From positions 155,805 to 219,804 of the forward strand of contig JAIWWG010000062.1 of the NCBI GenBank assembly GCA_025435555.1: DNA of 64,000 bases. Direction: 5' to 3'. Numbering within the stretch: position 1 is the first letter of the stretch; every line of letters begins with the position of its first letter. The notes beneath the pieces are model-generated. The model did not search any database. It was given only the letters and a program-made list of their open reading frames with translations, and was not told where the DNA came from. Position numbers and translations under genes: made by a program. This document shows, one piece after another, positions 35,095 to 46,147 of the stretch. The stretch comes from Chytriomyces cf. hyalinus JEL632. Taxonomy: Eukaryota > Chytridiomycota > Chytridiomycetes > Chytridiales > Chytriomycetaceae.

Positions 35095-37285
35095 TTATTT
35101 AAACAACTCGTTGTACTTGAAGGTGAGCTCTTCCTTCAGCCATTCACACATGGCACTGTCAAATTCCACATTGCATTTGGACAAAATGTCCTCCACTTTT
35201 TCTGCCACCCAAGCTTGAAGCTGTGCAGATTCCAACAGAGAACTGTATGCCCCCTTCTCGTTCTCAATGGGATGGTCCATGCAATCCATGTGATTCACAA
35301 CTTGGTCAAGAGCATTTAGAAGGGCTGGATCAGTGGGAGCAGAAGGCTTTTTGGCAGGGGTTGTGTGAGAACGCTTTTGTTGATCACTGATGGAGGCAAT
35401 GTTGGGTTGGGCTGACAGCTTCTTTTGGTTGAGAGAACCTGTGGGTACTTGCAATTAAAAAGTGTGTGAATGTCAGTAAAGAAAGATAATCACCTGCATC
35501 AGCAGCCAGGGACAGCAATCCAGTAGAAGACAATGGTGACTTAGAAGGAGTCTTGGACATGGCTTGATTGGTCAAAGCTGGAACAGCATTCTCGCTGTCT
35601 GCATCCCTGTGGAGGTCATCCTTGTCATTGTCATTGTCATCATTGTCATTGTCATTGTCATTGTCGTTGCTATCACCTTCTGCATCTTGAGTTCCTACCA
35701 AAGCCATCAATGAGGATGAAGTTGACCCTTTTGAGAGCTGACATTTGGCTTGAGACGCCTGGAACAGCATGGCAAGGAGGTCATAGTCAGCCAGGCCCCT
35801 ATTCACAATATCCCACGCAAGCCTGCAATCTGTGGCTGTTGGTACAAATGGTGGTGGCACGCTGTACAAGGGTTTGTGACTTGAGGACTAAGTGCTACAA
35901 TGATGATTTTGGTCTAAGAAGATGTTTATTTGCCTTGTGGAAGCTCTATAATTTATACCCTTTGGAATAGAACATAAAAGAATCACTCATGGGTGGAAAA
36001 TCGTGGGTATCTCCCTGGTTTTCTATTTTTTCACAGTGGAAATTATAAAGAACCGAGATGGAAATCCCCCAAACATCCCCAAGGACTGTTGGGTCTTTAC
36101 CAATCCTAAAAGTTATGATTTGAATAAGAAACTATCCAACCAATGTCCAAAGTGCATATGACTGTATCCTTGGACCTCTGACAGGGCCTCTCCCACCTGG
36201 GTAGGGAGCCGTGGGTCCAAGTGATGGTGTACCGGTAAGCAGCCCTGCCTGCTGTCTATGTACGTTTCAGCATGTCAGTTTGACTGTGGTGTACTAACTT
36301 TGAACTTTGCTTATGCAAGATCTAGGTCCTCAAGTGCCGCTTATCTGGGCTCAAACCTTCATTTCAACTACATAAGCTATGTACTGATGTGTTTCTGCCA
36401 AATGCTTGGTGTTGCAGGTAGTTTGGCTTAGTACTGTTGGTATTCTCTAGAGTGATAGAGTCTGACACCTCATGACAACTTGGTGAGGGTGTATTGGGGT
36501 CTTGGCAGTATGCCTCACAACTTCTCATCCAGTGACCATAAATAGCCGTGGATGGCACGTGGGTGCTTGTAGGACTTGGTAGATGTGCCAGAGACCTGTG
36601 TGTGTGATCGACGGTGTGTTACTGCCCCCATGGCTTGTCTATATTTATACGAAGTCATGTGTATTTCACATTTTTGTTACGTATGGGGTCTGCAGGTGCT
36701 CAAACACCTGTTTCCCACATCTTCATGCATTCCAGAGATTTTGAGCTCTCCTTTATGTTGAGTACATGAGGAGACCACTGGTCCACCTTGACCAGGATCC
36801 GCAACAGTGGCAGCAGGCATGCCCTAAGAAGATGCTTTGTCAACCAACAATCGGTGAATAAATGGAGTTGTGGTTACCTCAATGTACTCCAACATCACAC
36901 CTGCAGGCACAGTGGGTGCCTTCTTGACATTGCACCACTGTACTCCCATTCACGTGCACATCTGCAGCTGGGCTTTCAGAACTTGTACCTTTGACTTGAG
37001 CTGCTTGTGGCCAATGACACACCTGAAACAGCGGTTGAACCTGCTGGCAAGAGTGTTCCACGTGGGTTTCTTGAAGCTGCCAGTGCTCTTCTTGCTGTCT
37101 TTGGCTTGGTCCACCATTTCCTCCAGCAGGAAGGTCACCTGCTCAGCCATCCAGTGGTGCTTCTCAAACCTGTCACCCTTCTCCTTCTTGACTTGATCTG
37201 GGGACTGTGGCAGGGCTGTGGCAGCCTTGGGGTCTGCTACTGTGATCTTGCAAGGAGAGGTCCTCCTCGCTGCTTTGGGAGGCAT
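35095..37285 (-). pseudogene. Harbinger-associated Myb/SANT-like DNA-binding protein, broken
   Basis: The first exon-like part opens at the ATG 37285 with MPPKAARRTSPCK. It encodes a Myb/SANT-like domain around residues 45-112 (HHWMAEQVTFLLEEMVDQAK, GSFKKPTWNTLASRFN, GHKQLKSKVQVLKAQLQ) and then stops. The Trp-Phe-Trp spacing and the QLKSKVQVLK helix fit the Myb_DNA-bind_3 type. After about 1.1 kb, homologous C-terminal sequence resumes: DYDLLAMLFQASQAK, an acidic Asn-Asp repeat, a Ser-rich linker and a C-terminal helix WVAEKVEDILSKC, ending at 35095. The lost middle and the early stop argue against function, though a long intron is not excluded. Confidence 0.65.
35618..35672. repeat. TGTCAT hexanucleotide microsatellite coding an Asn-Asp run
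   Basis: Tandem CATTGT/TGTCAT units inside the transposon-derived reading frame. On the minus strand the repeat encodes alternating Asn and Asp residues (about 20). Unit length is six bases, so length changes keep the frame. Confidence 0.8.
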
Positions 37286-37554
37286 TTGGGACTTCAAGAA
37301 AAAAGAGAAAATGCAGTCACTGTGATCTGACTCACCTTGAGTGACTCAAATTGATCTGACTCACCTTGATCCTGTCTTGTGAAAAAACAAAAAACAAAAT
37401 AAAAAATCAACCACCTGAACTCCACAGGCCCCACCTGACAGCAGCTTGCAGCAACAACAAGGCAGTGACAGTGGAACGCAGCATTAGCAGCTGTGTTGCT
37501 GGTTATCATCTGGCAACAAATACTCACCAGCTGCACCCCTCCAACACTCCCAAA

Positions 37555-38057
37555 ATGTCACATTCACACCTCCATGATGAGGGCCACACATGGCTGCAAG
37601 AACTCCGAACAGGCCACGAGTCAAGGATGCACAACATGTTCCACATGGACATTGCCACATTCGAGTAAGTTTTGTTTATTTCATGTCACCTCACTCAAAC
37701 TGCTGCAATGAACACAGTGGTCTTGTCTCATTGCTGCATCAATCTGGATTCCTGCCTCCTCCTGGTTACATTGATCCCTGAGAGCAAGTTGCAATATTCC
37801 TCTTTATTGTAGCCGGAAACAACTCCAACTGATCCACACAAGAAAGGTTCCAACAGTCAGCTGATAGGGTCAGCTGGTGTTTTCACGGAGTGCTGAAAGC
37901 TCTGCTCAGCTTACAGCCATGCTACATGAAGCTCCCTTCTAAACCCATTCCACCCAAAATATCAGACAATCCTAAGTTTTCTTTTTTTACAGGTTGTGTT
38001 GGAGCATTAGATGGCACTCACTTTAGTGCTGTTGTCCCTGAAACAGAAGCCAGATAG
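37555..38057 (+). pseudogene. PIF/Harbinger DDE transposase, N-terminal half with stop codons
   Basis: Translation from the ATG at 37555 gives HTWLQELRTGHESRMHNMF and MDIATF, a GTAAGT intron, then GLVSLLHQSGFLPPPGYIDP, EQVAIFLFIVAGNNSN, STQERFQQSADRVSWCFHGV, MKLPSKPIPPKI and GCVGALDGTHFSAVVP, which contains the first catalytic Asp (ALDGTH). In-frame stops occur at 37779-37781 and 37830-37832, both TGA where Arg CGA is expected, and a TAG at 38055. Nothing recognisable of the remaining DDE core follows, so the gene is truncated as well as mutated. Confidence 0.85.
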
Positions 38058-38241
38058 GTTGATTTGAAGGAGATTGAAGAAGTGCATGTGGCCAGGTTTT
38101 GTTGGCAATCCCTTGTGTGAGGTTGCGAGTTAACTGGAGTCAGATGCCGCATTTTGGTTGGTAGGGTAGCGCACAGAGGTCAGGTTGGCAGTTGGGGAAA
38201 TCACCACAGCCCATAAACCATATGTAAAAATTCATTTAAAA

Positions 38242-39905
38242 ATGTCCAACACTATCTCAATCAAAAACCCGCAGGCGGTCCGAAGTAACAGCAGCTCAGA
38301 AACAAACGGACTATCCGGATCGCCAGGTGAGCCTCTGGACGTCGTGCTGGTGAAGCTCGAAGCGACTTGACGGGACGAACATACACACATTGTTAAAACA
38401 AAGGAAGGCCCAAGAGCGCAGAATCTAAGATGCTGGGAGATGTGGCAGAACTCAACAGTAAAGCCATTCGATTCAAAAAGTTCGAGGCACTGCTTGAATG
38501 CGGTGAGTTTTAGTTTATTTTTGTTTTTGCACTGTCACCTTTTTTGGTGATCTTGCCTCTGTCTCGGTCCATAACCAAAAAAAACTGACAGCTGTTGTGG
38601 ACATGGAGCAACTGAAGAAACTCAGCTGGATGGGTGTTCCTGAAGAAATCCGTCACACTGTCTGGAAGCTTCTTATGGTACTGAAACAAGCCAGGCCCGC
38701 TCCACTTTCTGTCTTGCACTGCCTTCGCGTGTATAACTTTATTCATCTTCTATGCACTCTCGCATTGATTTAAAGTAAATCCGAAGCGGGCAACTTAACA
38801 AACGCCTCTATTCTGCAGGGATATCTGCCGTCAAACTCTAAAAGTCGCGATGATATTTTGAAAAAAAAACGTGGCGAATATCTCGAATACGTACATCAAC
38901 AGTTTCTTGAGGGAAAATCAAGCTTGGATCAGGCGCTTGTACATCAGATTCATATTGACATTTTACGAACCAATGCCTCAATTCCTTTGTATCAAAACAC
39001 GATGATTCAGGAAGTGCGTCTTAGCCCGTTCTAAAGTCCTCTCCTCGACAGCTCTTGATTAAAAATTGTTTCCAAAACAGTCTCTCGAGCGAATTTTGTA
39101 CATCTGGGCCATACGCCATCCAGCGTCTGGATACGTTCAAGGCATTAATGACTTGGCAACGCCGTTTTTTCAAGTTTTCCTTCAATCTTATGTACCGTTG
39201 GAGGATGTTGAGCGTGTCGATGTCTTGCGCATTTCTCAAGACTCGTTGAATGAAGTGGAAAGCGACACATTTTGGTGCCTTACGCGGCTGCTGGATGGAA
39301 TTCAGGATAATTACACGCACGCGCAACCGGGAATTCAGAGGCAGATTGCGCGTTTGAAGGAGTTGATCAATCGCATTGATGGTATATAGCACTCACCCTT
39401 CTTTGCCTTTCACGTATTTGTTAATATTTCCTGCCCTCCTCCCCGCCCCCTTTTTTAAAGCGCAATTGTATGCCCATTTTCAGAGCGAGGGCGTGGAGTT
39501 TATTCAATTTGCGTTCCGCTGGATGAACTGCCTTTTAATGCGAGAATTGCCGCTTAAATCTACAATCCGCATGTGGGACTCGTATCAAGCGGAAGGGATT
39601 GAAGGGCTCTCTGAATTTCATTTGTATGTTTGTGCCGCGTTCTTGGTCAAGTGGTCTGCAGAACTGAAGAAAATGGAGGTGACAATTGCGCATCCCTTCT
39701 TTGAAAAACCAAAACTGGATGGCCAAAACGTCTTATTATCAATTTTTTTTTTCTCGCGTCGTCACAGTTCCAAGATATTATTCAGTTCTTGCAGTCGTGC
39801 CCAACTGCGACTTGGGGCGACCGAGATATTGAACTGCTCTTGTCTGAGGCATTCATGTGGAAATCCTTGTTTGGATCCTCACCCAATCATTTGAAGCCTT
39901 CATGA
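38242..39905 (+). CDS. GYP1: Rab GTPase-activating protein with TBC domain (Gyp1/TBC1D22)
   Basis: GAP for Rab GTPases of the Golgi. The likely start is 38242 (MSNTISIKNPQAVRSN). The splice to the second exon is not fully resolved, but afterwards exons give KAIRFKKFEALLEC, EQLKKLSWMGVPEEIRHTVW, GYLPSNSKSRDDIL, HQIHIDILRTN, ERILYIWAIRHPASGYVQGI, FWCLTRLLDGIQDNYTHAQP and FIQFAFRWMNCLLMRELPLK, then LYVCAAFLVKWSAEL and an end at LLLSEAFMWKSLFG. The catalytic Arg lies in the IHIDILRTN block (TBC motif IxxDxxR) and the Gln in the YVQG motif. Motif wording is close to TBC1D22. The decayed Harbinger element ends about 180 bp upstream. Confidence 0.9.
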
Positions 39906-40011
39906 AGAAGGGGTTTATTTGATGGGAAAGCGGTGTTTGGGATGTTACAAATAAAAAAGTTCATACTCATATGGATTGAGAGAAGGCAATAAAACATTTG
40001 ATGTTTCGGGT

Positions 40012-40077
40012 AATGGGTGTCGCGCAGAAGGTGAACGGACCGTGTGCCACGATTGCGCGTCCGTATGGGAAAGTACG
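40012..40077 (-). repeat. 66-bp fragment duplicated from the copy A membrane-protein gene
   Basis: Aligns base for base with 34359-34424 with six mismatches. On the minus strand it still encodes RTFPYGRAIVAHGPFTFCATPI, matching RTFPYARAIVAYGPFTFYATPI of copy A. It sits about 100 bp after the GYP1 stop and about 50 bp before the next gene's ATG. Only this segment is shared, so it is a partial gene copy. Confidence 0.85.
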
Positions 40078-40124
40078 CTGCGAGCTGTATCCATCGTAAA
40101 TCTTATTTAAAATTCCATAAAATA

Positions 40125-41471
40125 ATGCATCCGTCCACACTTCCCTTCGAGCCTGGCACAATCACTCCCGCCATCTTTGTCCCACTTTACACGGCCTTCT
40201 TGCATGCATATCATGCTCAAACGCATGTCCACTCAGACGATCCAGCTCCTGTCAAGTGCAAAATCCAAGACCACCTGACTCGGTTCGACCAACCACCCAC
40301 CTTCGAAGGCCGCACTTTCAGCACGTATGAGTTTCTGGGTATCGTGATGTCTCAGGGCGGGTTTCAGAACGTTCGTCTGTGATCTTTGCTTTTATTTCAT
40401 GTTTGATATTCACCATCTCTCTTTGAACTTGGGTCTCTTCGCAGATACGCAGCTGGACAGACTTGTGTCGAAGAGTCGGGATGAATCCTTCCAAATCGAA
40501 CATTTCAACGAGGATTCGTGAATGGGCCGAGAAGCATCATATCGTGCCATTCTTTGATTACATTTTGGGTGAGGAAAAGCATCTCAAGGTTTATGCGCGT
40601 TCAACTGATCTCAAATGAGCATAAAGGTCATTCAAATCCGTATTTCCGCGATCTTCGAAGTGACGAAATGGTCGGATGCATACGCGTGGAGAAGGATGAA
40701 GGAAACATTCCTGAAACAGAGAGCGAAATGTGGCTCCGTTTGTACGGGTACGTGGGGGATGAATTGCCGTTTGATTTTCTGGTGACTAAACATGTGCAAA
40801 GGTTGGACGGTGGCCTCACCACAAAGAGAAAGAAACCTCTCGTCGTTCCCGTATCAACTCCATCGTCTTCCGATCTCTACAACATGAGCTTATCAAAAAG
40901 GTCTCTAGATACAGCGAATGATGACAGCAATCAAAATGGAACTGCTAAAAAACCCAAAGTTACCAAAGAACATGTCGTTTTAGTCGCTGGAGTGCCCATG
41001 GCGGCTCTCAGCGTATCAGAGCAGCAAGTTTTGAATGAAGTCAGTGCGTGTCTTCAACAATACGCGGCCGCGGAAAATAGCGCGGTTCTTGCAAGTGTTC
41101 CAGATACGCATGTTGACTCTACGGCCATATCGACCATGAACCTTGTTCCCGCACCTGGGGGCAGCGTGTTGGTACCTTCAGCAGCAGATCGAATTGCGTC
41201 TTTACATTCTGGTATGGACCGTTTACGCGCGCTACAGCAGGAAATTGGGGCAGTTAAAAGCGACACTGCGCCTCTCAAATCAGAGAATGCATCTGGCGCG
41301 AATGCATCGCCGGAAAGAGCCCCCGAAGCTTCGAACGTGTCATTAGGGGAGCACGATTTGAAGTCTCAGAATGGTCTGCTGGAAGGGCAAGTTGCTCGGC
41401 TGGTTGAGATGCTCAAGGCCCAGGGTGCTGTTTTGGAGAATTTGCGAAAAAGAATCGTTTCGGACGATTGA
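40125..41471 (+). CDS. ARID-like / ARS-binding protein 2 (Abp2)-like DNA-binding protein
   Basis: Probable nuclear DNA-binding protein. Three exons: 40125-40370, 40445-40568 and 40627-41471. The first two carry STYEFLGIVMSQGGFQN, IRSWTDLCRRVGMNPSKSN and ISTRIREWAEKHHIVPFFDY followed by ILGHSNPYFRDL, arranged as in the ARID-like domain of fungal Abp2 proteins. Exon 3 continues with SEMWLRLYGYVGD, a basic stretch KRKKPLVVP that may be a nuclear signal, a Ser/Ala-rich linker and a C-terminal coiled coil (LEGQVARLVEMLKAQG). Family assignment is from memory of the domain pattern and therefore moderate. The 846-nt third exon is unusually long for this region. Confidence 0.65.
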
Positions 41472-41581
41472 TCATAAAATGAAGCATGGTTGCGTGAATC
41501 GGAATGCGTTTTAAAAAAGTAAACCGTGCTTTATTGAGTGCCATTTATTTTTCGCGAAGGGGGGCAAAGAATGTTGAAGTG

Positions 41582-42852
41582 TTATGTGAGGAGGTTGATG
41601 AGTTCTGTTGCAGAGGCCGGGCACGGAATGGACGCCTTTCCAGAAGACATGGGCTTAAATCCTGTCCACGAAATTGCAGAAATACTTAGCTGGATATTGT
41701 ACGCCTGCATTTTTGGAAATTGTGAGGAAAAGTTCAGCACACTGATTCGAAAGTCCTCACCATCGGAAGCTTTCCATTCGAGCTAGAGCACTCATTGACC
41801 ACTGTGTGTATGACCTCATCTGTGCCAGTGAGAATTTGTAATGCCGCACCGCTTGTGATGGGGTGCGTTACTGTGAACATGAGCGTAAACGCGGTTGTCT
41901 TTTTCGAGCGGAAATTAACGTTAGTCGCGATTCCATTTACAGGCGCGGAATCCATGTTTGTATTCGTGAGCGGGTTGATGAGTTGTCCCTGCGATGTGTT
42001 GTTTGATTGCGTTCAGAGGAAACGCGCTTCCAAGAAAGCATCTTTTCAAACAACAAACCTGAAATGATATCTTGCTCACGAAAATGTCAATGTAATTGGG
42101 TGAAAATACTGTGACATCAACAGCCATGTTCAGAATGATTGTGGCCGGGTTTGAAGCGGATGCAGATGCCAAACTCGACCCGGCAATTTGGATGGGCGCT
42201 ATCGTTGAGGGAATGTACGGTTCACTGATGGTGACGGTAGGAGAGCGGGGCCATAGAAAGAAGCCAGCGACTGCGATGCCGGCGAGAAGAATGAAGGTAA
42301 AAACGGACCAGAAGATGCAACAAGATGACCGCGTTGAAAAGCATCCGCAAAATTTCTTTTTCGGATCTAAAGTTCTCTGCCTTGCTGCAGTAGTTTGAGC
42401 ATTGAGCGGCCGATGAATGCTGTTGATTACGGCGGTAGAGTTTCTTGATGGAGCGGCATGCGAGGCAGTTTGAAAGGCAGCCGCGGTGGCGGCGGCGGAG
42501 TTGGGTCTGCGGACTTGGTCGCTTTGTTTATCCTGGGACAAGAATTGAGAACAGAAAACGAAGTGGCAGGAAGATTCTTGTGTGCTTACCTGAAGCTGCG
42601 ACATTGGCTTCGACGCGACTGACGCAGCCGAAGCAGCAGCTTGAATCGGCGGCGAATCTCGCGGGTCGTGCCATGTGCAAGCACCGGATGGGTCGACAAA
42701 GTAGAAGCAATTGTGATTCGAGGACCATTCTGCGCGCCAGCCATTTGGGAGTGGTCTCTGTGCTTGCAGCGACTGGAACTGCTGCCGGTTACTCTAAGGC
42801 AACTTTCCGTCAGCATTCACGCCAGCTTTCTGACACGGATTCAACTAACCAT
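41582..42852 (-). CDS. WW-domain protein with membrane anchor and LEA-like domain
   Basis: Reading leftward, a WW domain (LPNGWRAEWSSNHNCFYFVD then ACTWHDPRD, both Trp present) is followed by an Ala/Ser-rich linker. After an intron at SQLQ come QVRRPNSAAATAAAFQTAS, a Cys-rich juxtamembrane patch (KKFCGCFSTRSSCC) and one membrane helix (IFWSVFTFILLAGIAVAGFF). The outer part has AVDVTVFSPNYIDI and FTLMFTVTHPITSGAALQI and ends WTGFKPMSSGKASIPCPA before the stop at 41582. The beta-rich outer part resembles LEA_2-type domains of fungal membrane proteins. The start is inferred: ATG at 42852 followed at once by a GTTAGT donor, giving an ATG-only exon. Starting at the later ATG 42604 would lose the WW domain. 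Confidence 0.65.
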
Positions 42853-43476
42853 AGGTACTGTTGATGTTTGGTTATTCGAAAGTTATTTCAAACCGTTGTC
42901 TGAGTTAACTTTTTTCCCTCATCCCGCTGCCCCGCTTTGAATGTTCCGCCACCAAAAAAGAAGGGACTGGCATAACCACCTCAGGCCACTCGGAAGCATC
43001 ATTATTTCACTTTAACCAATACCTTCGAAGCACTTTCAAAGTCCATGAAGACAAATGCTGGCATAGTGAGAAGTATCATCAACCAGTCGCGTTTGAAATG
43101 GCCTTGGAAATTGGGCAGGCACTTTCCAAATAAAGTAAACTAATTCAGGAAGAACCGTAAATTTGGTAGCAGACATTTGATCTGGGCATCAGTCCGCCGT
43201 TCGCAGCTTCACAAGCCGGTCCTTGACTCGCAGACTGTGAATTCGTGGTCAAACGCGTCAGTTTTGATTGGCGGAAACGGATACGCGTTTTCAATTGCAC
43301 AGAGTTCGATGTGAGCGGGCTGGCTTCGATGGCGCGCTTATCCGCATGTACCTTTGTTGAACAGATTCCTTGTCGAGAGATGCCTGCCAAAAGAAATTGC
43401 AGGAGTGTTGAAGTCAATGAAAATATTTATTTATATTTACAGAAGAATTCACTTCATCATAAACGGAAAGCATTCA
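42853..43476. other. Intergenic region with divergent promoters
   Basis: About 620 bp between the divergent WW-domain gene and THOC3. Short frames on both strands (for example 43145-43417 minus) have no family features. I see nothing beyond presumed promoter and leader sequence. Confidence 0.4.
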
Positions 43477-44852
43477 ATGCCGTCAGCCAAAGAGCTCCGC
43501 AATGCAACCACGCGCGAGATGCGCAGCGGGCACAAGGCTAAAGTGCTGTCTGTTGCATGGTCTCAGAGCGGCGCGAGGCTTGCGACTGGTGCGTACGACC
43601 AGTCAGTGCGCGTCTTTTCGCTACAGGGCAACCAGGTCTCTCCCACAGCGACAGTGCTTATCGGACATGCGGCGGATGTGGACCAGGTAATTTATACGAT
43701 CGAGACTCAGTGCTTGATTTGGATCCCTTCTTCTGCAGTGCTTGGGAGTTGAGTTCTAATCGATTCACTCACCCATTGCAGGTCATCTTTCATCCACAAG
43801 TAGAGCATGTTCTGGCTTCAGCTGGTGCGGATAAGACTGTCAGGTTATGGGATGTGCGCACGAATTCGAAACCTATTCATGTCATTCAAACACCCGGCGA
43901 AAACATCAACATTGCATGGAGTCCAGATGGGAACACGATTGCTGTCGGGAGCAAGGTGTGGCGCTTATATATAGTTTCAAACAACAGCTTCCTCAAACGT
44001 TAAATAATGCAACAGGACGACGTGATTACATTCATAGATCCAAGGGGCGGCTCTGCTGCTTCCACCGAAACTTCAACTGCTTCCAAAACCCCTTCTCAAA
44101 AATACATCTGGCATACGCTAAAAAGGGATTATGAGGTGCGGTGCAAAATTAGTTTCGAGGATAACCAACATCTGAAACTTCGCACGGATCGAATTTACTG
44201 ATTCAGGTGAACGAAATCAAATGGGACAACTCTGGAAACTTTTTCTATCTCACCACGGGACATGGGACGGTCCAAATTCTGGAATTCCCTTCGTTCAAAC
44301 CTGTACATGCGATCGCTGCGCATACCGGAAACTGCTACTGTATTGACTTTGATCCTATGGGGAGGTTCGATTGCTTGGGATTTTCTCTTCTTGTTCCCCA
44401 GTGTTCAATCTGACCTTTTTTGGTTCGTTCACCAGGTATATGGCAATTGGCAGCAATGACTCTCTTGTAAGTCTATGGGATCTTGACGAATACGTATGCA
44501 TCCGAACCTTAGGACAGCTCGAGTAAGAATCGCACCCAAAAACGGAAATATGATTTTTCGCTGACATCAGTCTTCAAAAAACAGCATGCCAGTTCGGGTC
44601 ATGACATTTGCGCATTGTGGAGAAATTATCGCCATGGCTGGTACAGAAGATAAAGCAATCGATATTGCGAGTGTGGAAACGGGGGAAACGCTTTACTCAG
44701 TTCCTGTGAGCACTGCACCAGAAACTGCCAGTTGGCACCCCAGTAAATACATCCTCGCATTTTGCGGGGAACCTTCGATGAGTAAAAGCGGCATGAGCAG
44801 TCGCAGCGGAAGCAGTATGGATGTTAACATTGGGTTTTACTCTCTGCAGTGA
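43477..44852 (+). CDS. THOC3: THO complex subunit 3 (THOC3/Tex1), WD40 protein
   Basis: WD40 propeller subunit of THO/TREX, linking transcription to mRNA export. First exons: 43477-43686, 43782-43955, 44016-44135, then from 44207; further exons reach the stop at 44852. Repeats are visible as GHKAKVLSVAWSQSGARLAT, VIFHPQVEHVLASAGADKTV and RLWDVRTNSKPIHVI, NINIAWSPDGNTIAVGSKDD, VNEIKWDNSGNFFYLTTGHG, IGSNDSLVSLWDLDEYVCIR and VRVMTFAHCGEIIAMAGTED. The sequence PGENINIAWSPDG and the ending WHPSKYILAFCG are close to animal THOC3. The stop is followed only 44 bp later by the RPN8 ATG on the same strand. Confidence 0.93.
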
Positions 44853-44896
44853 AGTTAGGAGTCATAAATCCAAAAATTTAAAAAAATCCGAATAAA

Positions 44897-46147
44897 ATGG
44901 TGGAAGTCCTCCCGACCAAAGTCGTTGTTCATCCGCTCGTTCTTCTCAGCGTCGTGGACCACTTCTTTCGAGTTGCGCGCAACACAAACAAGCGAGTTGT
45001 CGGAGTGCTCTTGGGCCAGGTCAACGGCGACACGGTCAATGTGGCAAACTCGTACGCGCGTGAGCGAATGAATTACTTGGAAGCACCTTGGATGCTTTGC
45101 ACAGAATGCTGACTGTATTCTCTCTTCAATTCTGTATGTTAGTTCCTTTCGAGGAGGACGAGAAGGACAGCTCTGTCTGGTTCCTGGACCACAACTACCA
45201 CGAAGCAATGTACGACATGTGCAAGAAAGTGAATGGTGCGTATCGAATTCTTGGCTTTTTACTGGCTGTGGCTGCTGCATTTTTTATCTTGCGTGTTTAT
45301 TTTGATGCTCTGTTGAGACGCGCGTTAATTCTTTTCCCCACCTGCTCAGCCAAGGAAAAGATGGTCGGATGGTACCACACCGGTCCCAAACTCCGTCCAT
45401 CTGACCTCGAAATCAATCAACTGTTCAAGCGATACATTCCCAACCCGGCGTTGGTCATTATTGACGTAAGACCACGCGATATTGGGATTCCTACGGACGC
45501 ATACTTTGCAATTGAAGAAGTGCATGATGTACGTTTACTCCTCTTCTTTCTTTTGACTTGTCAGTCCAATTGTCTCAACAACAGTGCCTTTTTTTGGCTT
45601 TGTTTAAATAACCACACAGGATGGAACCGCAACAACAAATACATTCACACACCTCCCCTCTGCAATCGAAGCTGAAGAATCCGAAGAAATCGGTGTCGAG
45701 CATCTCCTCCGCGACATCAAAGACAACATTGTCGGCACACTCAGCACCCAAATCACGGACCAACTCGACTCCCTCAAAGGCCTACACAACCGCCTTGCAG
45801 ACATCCACGCATACCTTGGAAAAGTTGCCGCTGGCACGCTCCCCGTGAACCATGCCATTCTGTACAACCTGCAGGACATGTTTAATTTGCTGCCCAACTT
45901 GGACAAAAAGGAGACGGTGGCAGGTTTTGCTGTGAGCACGAATGATGAGTTGCTTGTGGTGTATTTGAGTAGTCTTGTGCGTGCAGTGATTGCACTGCAT
46001 AATTTGATTCAGAACAAGATTACAAACAGGGAGGAAGAGAAGAAGGAGGATGGTGGTGGTGCTTTGGTTGAGTCGGGCACTGTGCCAGTTGTTGGAGCTG
46101 ACGGCGACAGTGCGGACAAGAAGAAGCAAGCTGAAGACAAGAAGTGA
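44897..46147 (+). CDS. RPN8: 26S proteasome lid subunit Rpn8 (PSMD7), MPN domain
   Basis: Non-catalytic MPN subunit that pairs with the deubiquitinase Rpn11. Exon 1 (44897-45059) encodes [20 protein letters not shown] and [20 protein letters not shown]. Later exons give [59 protein letters not shown] and [20 protein letters not shown], then [17 protein letters not shown] and [19 protein letters not shown], ending in a Lys/Glu-rich tail. The HxHx7SxxD metal site is absent (WYHTGPKL), as expected for Rpn8. The ATG lies in AATAAAATGG, only 44 bp behind THOC3. It is the third proteasome gene of the window. Confidence 0.95.

Larger units (their letters stand above)
34830..38065. mobile_element. 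Decayed PIF/Harbinger DNA transposon
   Basis: AT-rich block holding the two genes typical of this superfamily in divergent orientation: a Myb/SANT-like DNA-binding protein on the minus strand and the N-terminal half of a DDE transposase on the plus strand. About 1 kb between the two parts of the Myb gene (35900-36900) carries only short open frames and looks like later insertion or decay. I could not find terminal inverted repeats, so the borders are approximate. The left part (34830-35090) has a repeated AAACTGTTTTTCAGAAACTG-like motif. Confidence 0.7.
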
